DNA from: Aequorivita aurantiaca
GTDB lineage: Bacteria > Bacteroidota > Bacteroidia > Flavobacteriales > Flavobacteriaceae
Reading direction: 5' to 3'
Assembly (NCBI RefSeq): GCF_030410135.1
Contig: NZ_JAUGQQ010000002.1
Location: forward strand, 462,204 to 526,203
Length of the DNA: 64,000 nt
How positions within the stretch are numbered: the stretch's first letter is position 1; each line of letters opens with the position of its first letter. The notes beneath the pieces are model-generated. The model saw only the letters and a program-made list of their open reading frames with translations. It was not told the DNA's origin and searched no databases. Made by a program: the position numbers and the translations under genes. This document shows, piece by piece, positions 62,342-64,000 of the stretch.

Positions 62342-64000
62342 TTATTGTTTCAACACCTTATATGTTCCAGTTTCACCATTAATGGTAACTTTCATTATAT
62401 ATGTACCGGTACTTAAGCCTGTAATATCCACTTGTGAACTTGTAGAATTCACCTTACTTTCAATCACTAATTGGCCTAAAAAGTTATACATTGATACTTG
62501 TTCAATGTTGTCAACACTGTTTAAGTTCAAAATACCGTTGGTTGGATTCGGATAGAAGCTAAACCCTGAAATGGTATTATCAGAAAGTCCAAGGTTTGTA
62601 CCATCTATCACAATATCAGTTACCGCTCCTGTATTCATAACAAACACATAGTATGCCTGACCTCCCAAGGTAAATATGGATGCAGAGGTACCAGGTGCAC
62701 ACTGATTGGATTGCTGTGGCACCAAGGTAAGATCTGTTTCCACTGCGTTCTCATTTGGAGCTGTGTAGAAAGTAACAGAGCTTGCGCCACCCGGGGTTAC
62801 AATGGTTGCGTTAGCTGTTCCATCGCCTGCCGGTACGAAATTGTACCAAACACCATTTGCACCAGTCAAGTCACAATTCACAGGATTACCGTTTTCAGTA
62901 GTTGCCGCAGGCATTGCTACAGAAGGATCAGTGTAAGGGAATCCAATCTCGTCCACATCAATTGAATTAACAATCATATCATTCGGTGGTGGGGTTGGAG
63001 AACAAGTAACGTCTAAGGTAAAGTTACCTGTTGCGCCACCAAAACTGTGGATTAAAATATAGTATTCTGTGTTTCCGTCACTCGCAAAGGTTACTTCAGA
63101 TTGAAGGCCGCAAGCATCATCATTTCCGTCCACACAAACTAAGGCTGAACAAGTTCCACTGTACACTGAAATTTTAGAATCGAAATCCGTTCCATTACAT
63201 AATGATAAAGTTATATCACCTGGCAATCCGCTGTTATCGTTTAATTTATACCAAACACCGGGAGACGTTATTGGCGTTCCACAAGTAGGGGCATTATCGA
63301 TAGTAGCTCCGTCGGTTGACCCAGTAATAGAATCACCACAACTCACGGCAATGGCGCCGCTACAGTCATCGTTCGCTATAGGCTCCTCACAGGTTACATC
63401 CAAACTAAAGTTACCTGAATTACTGCCAAAACCTTCAACCATGATATAATAGGTAGATGTTCCATCGGAAACGAATGTAACTTCAGATTGAAGACCGCAA
63501 GAATCATCATTGAAGGCAAGCTCGTTTTGAAGGTCACAATCATCAAACACACGAAGAACTGAATCGAAATCAGTTCCGCCTCCACAAAGTGAAATAGTAA
63601 CTAATTGCGAAGTACCACTTCCTGTGAATTTATAAAATACGTCCGGAGCCGGATTTCCACCAGAATCAGTAGCTGTCAAAGTTTCGCCCGTTACACTGTC
63701 TCCACAAGAAAGTGCTATCGCACCAGAGCAGTCGTCATAAGTACTGCCCCCTCCAATTGGGGTACAAGTTCCCGCAAAGGTATATACACCTTCATTGGCT
63801 GGTTCAGTTATAAACCCTGTGCCATCATTATAACTAAGTCCAAAACCAATTACACCTGCACTTGAGAATTCCCAGAACGTGTTGCTTCCGTCAGTTGGCT
63901 CCAAAGATAGACCAATCCAGTACGTAGTAGCCGCACCAACTTGGCCCGGTAGGTTTACATCGGCAATATCAAGCTCTACGCTCCAAGCGTCAAAGCCAAA
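62342..64000 (-). CDS. T9SS-secreted protein with prepeptidase-like repeats, 5' end cut
   Basis: The frame is open to the right edge, so the N-terminus is missing; at least 552 residues are visible. An unassigned beta domain comes first (ELDIADVNLPGQVGAATTYW). Two tandem repeats of about 115 residues follow, each with DDCSGAIA(L/V)SCGDS, a V(F/W)YK strand, ISLC/LSLC, TDFDS, CGLQSEVTF and LDVTC; these resemble bacterial prepeptidase C-terminal (PPC) jelly rolls with paired cysteines. A third, weaker repeat without all cysteines is next, and a T9SS type A sorting domain closes the protein (FYPNPTNGILNLNS...TYIMKVTINGETG). Probably a binding or adhesion module at the cell surface. Confidence 0.9.
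   Translation of the reverse strand, partial: FGFDAWSVELDIADVNLPGQVGAATTYWIGLSLEPTDGSNTFWEFSSAGVIGFGLSYNDGTGFITEPANEGVYTFAGTCTPIGGGSTYDDCSGAIALSCGDSVTGETLTATDSGGNPAPDVFYKFTGSGTSQLVTISLCGGGTDFDSVLRVFDDCDLQNELAFNDDSCGLQSEVTFVSDGTSTYYIMVEGFGSNSGNFSLDVTCEEPIANDDCSGAIAVSCGDSITGSTDGATIDNAPTCGTPITSPGVWYKLNDNSGLPGDITLSLCNGTDFDSKISVYSGTCSALVCVDGNDDACGLQSEVTFASDGNTEYYILIHSFGGATGNFTLDVTCSPTPPPNDMIVNSIDVDEIGFPYTDPSVAMPAATTENGNPVNCDLTGANGVWYNFVPAGDGTANATIVTPGGASSVTFYTAPNENAVETDLTLVPQQSNQCAPGTSASIFTLGGQAYYVFVMNTGAVTDIVIDGTNLGLSDNTISGFSFYPNPTNGILNLNSVDNIEQVSMYNFLGQLVIESKVNSTSSQVDITGLSTGTYIMKVTINGETGTYKVLKQ

Overview
The window looks like chromosomal DNA of a marine-type Flavobacteriaceae (Bacteroidota). The evidence: eight proteins end in the type IX secretion (T9SS) type A sorting domain; starts lack Shine-Dalgarno sequences and several are TTG/GTG; many genes carry the Bacteroidota -7 promoter box TAnnTTTG; lipoproteins are numerous; and bacillithiol-type YtxJ, DUF5686 and plant-type glutaminyl cyclase occur. 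Genus cannot be fixed from the sequence alone. No rRNA, tRNA, IS element, prophage or CRISPR array was seen; most of the window is core genome.

Layout. 1-5.3 kb: end of a lipoprotein gene, then two leftward T9SS-secreted repeat proteins sharing a duplicated 3' end. 5.4-8.8 kb: lipoprotein, beta-barrel, TrmH-type RNA methyltransferase, Ste24-type protease. 8.9-12.7 kb: two secreted VCBS/FG-GAP propeller proteins. 12.7-16.5 kb: MFS transporter and pheT. 16.5-19.3 kb: two fasciclin proteins, a membrane protein and two DUF2007 proteins. 19.3-23.2 kb: an ABC-F ATPase with one degenerate ATP site, a thioredoxin-fold lipoprotein without cysteines, and a small transaldolase. 23.3-25.4 kb: a two-gene module of a CHAT caspase-like protease and an unrecognised 253-residue partner behind an operator-like inverted repeat; this is the best candidate for an undescribed (conflict/defence-like) system. 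25.5-29.9 kb: SDR, SRP RNA, glutaminyl cyclase, beta-helix lipoprotein, lipocalin-like lipoprotein. 29.9-32.9 kb: a leftward glyA-led operon. 33.1-41.5 kb: fumarylacetoacetase, YtxJ, ClpB, secreted redoxin, CsbD, phosphohistidine phosphatase, SmpB. 41.7-46.1 kb: DUF5686 outer-membrane protein, hydrolase, acetyltransferase, Pcm. 46.4-53.6 kb: a rightward run ending in an exonuclease/GIY-YIG fusion, a potassium channel with a zinc ribbon, and MiaA. 53.7-58.6 kb: a leftward operon GT2 - YbbR-like - coaE - histidine kinase - response regulator. 58.7-64 kb: three leftward T9SS substrates, each followed by a strong palindromic terminator; the last runs off the window.

How it fits together: translation and RNA quality control (pheT, smpB, miaA, trmH, SRP RNA, ABC-F), protein quality control (clpB, pcm, Ste24) and envelope or secretion functions dominate. 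Four promoter boxes sit almost at the start of their product: three at start codons (trmH, smpB, GT2) and one at the SRP RNA 5' end, which suggests leaderless mRNAs. The T9SS genes show DNA-level homogenisation of their 3' ends.
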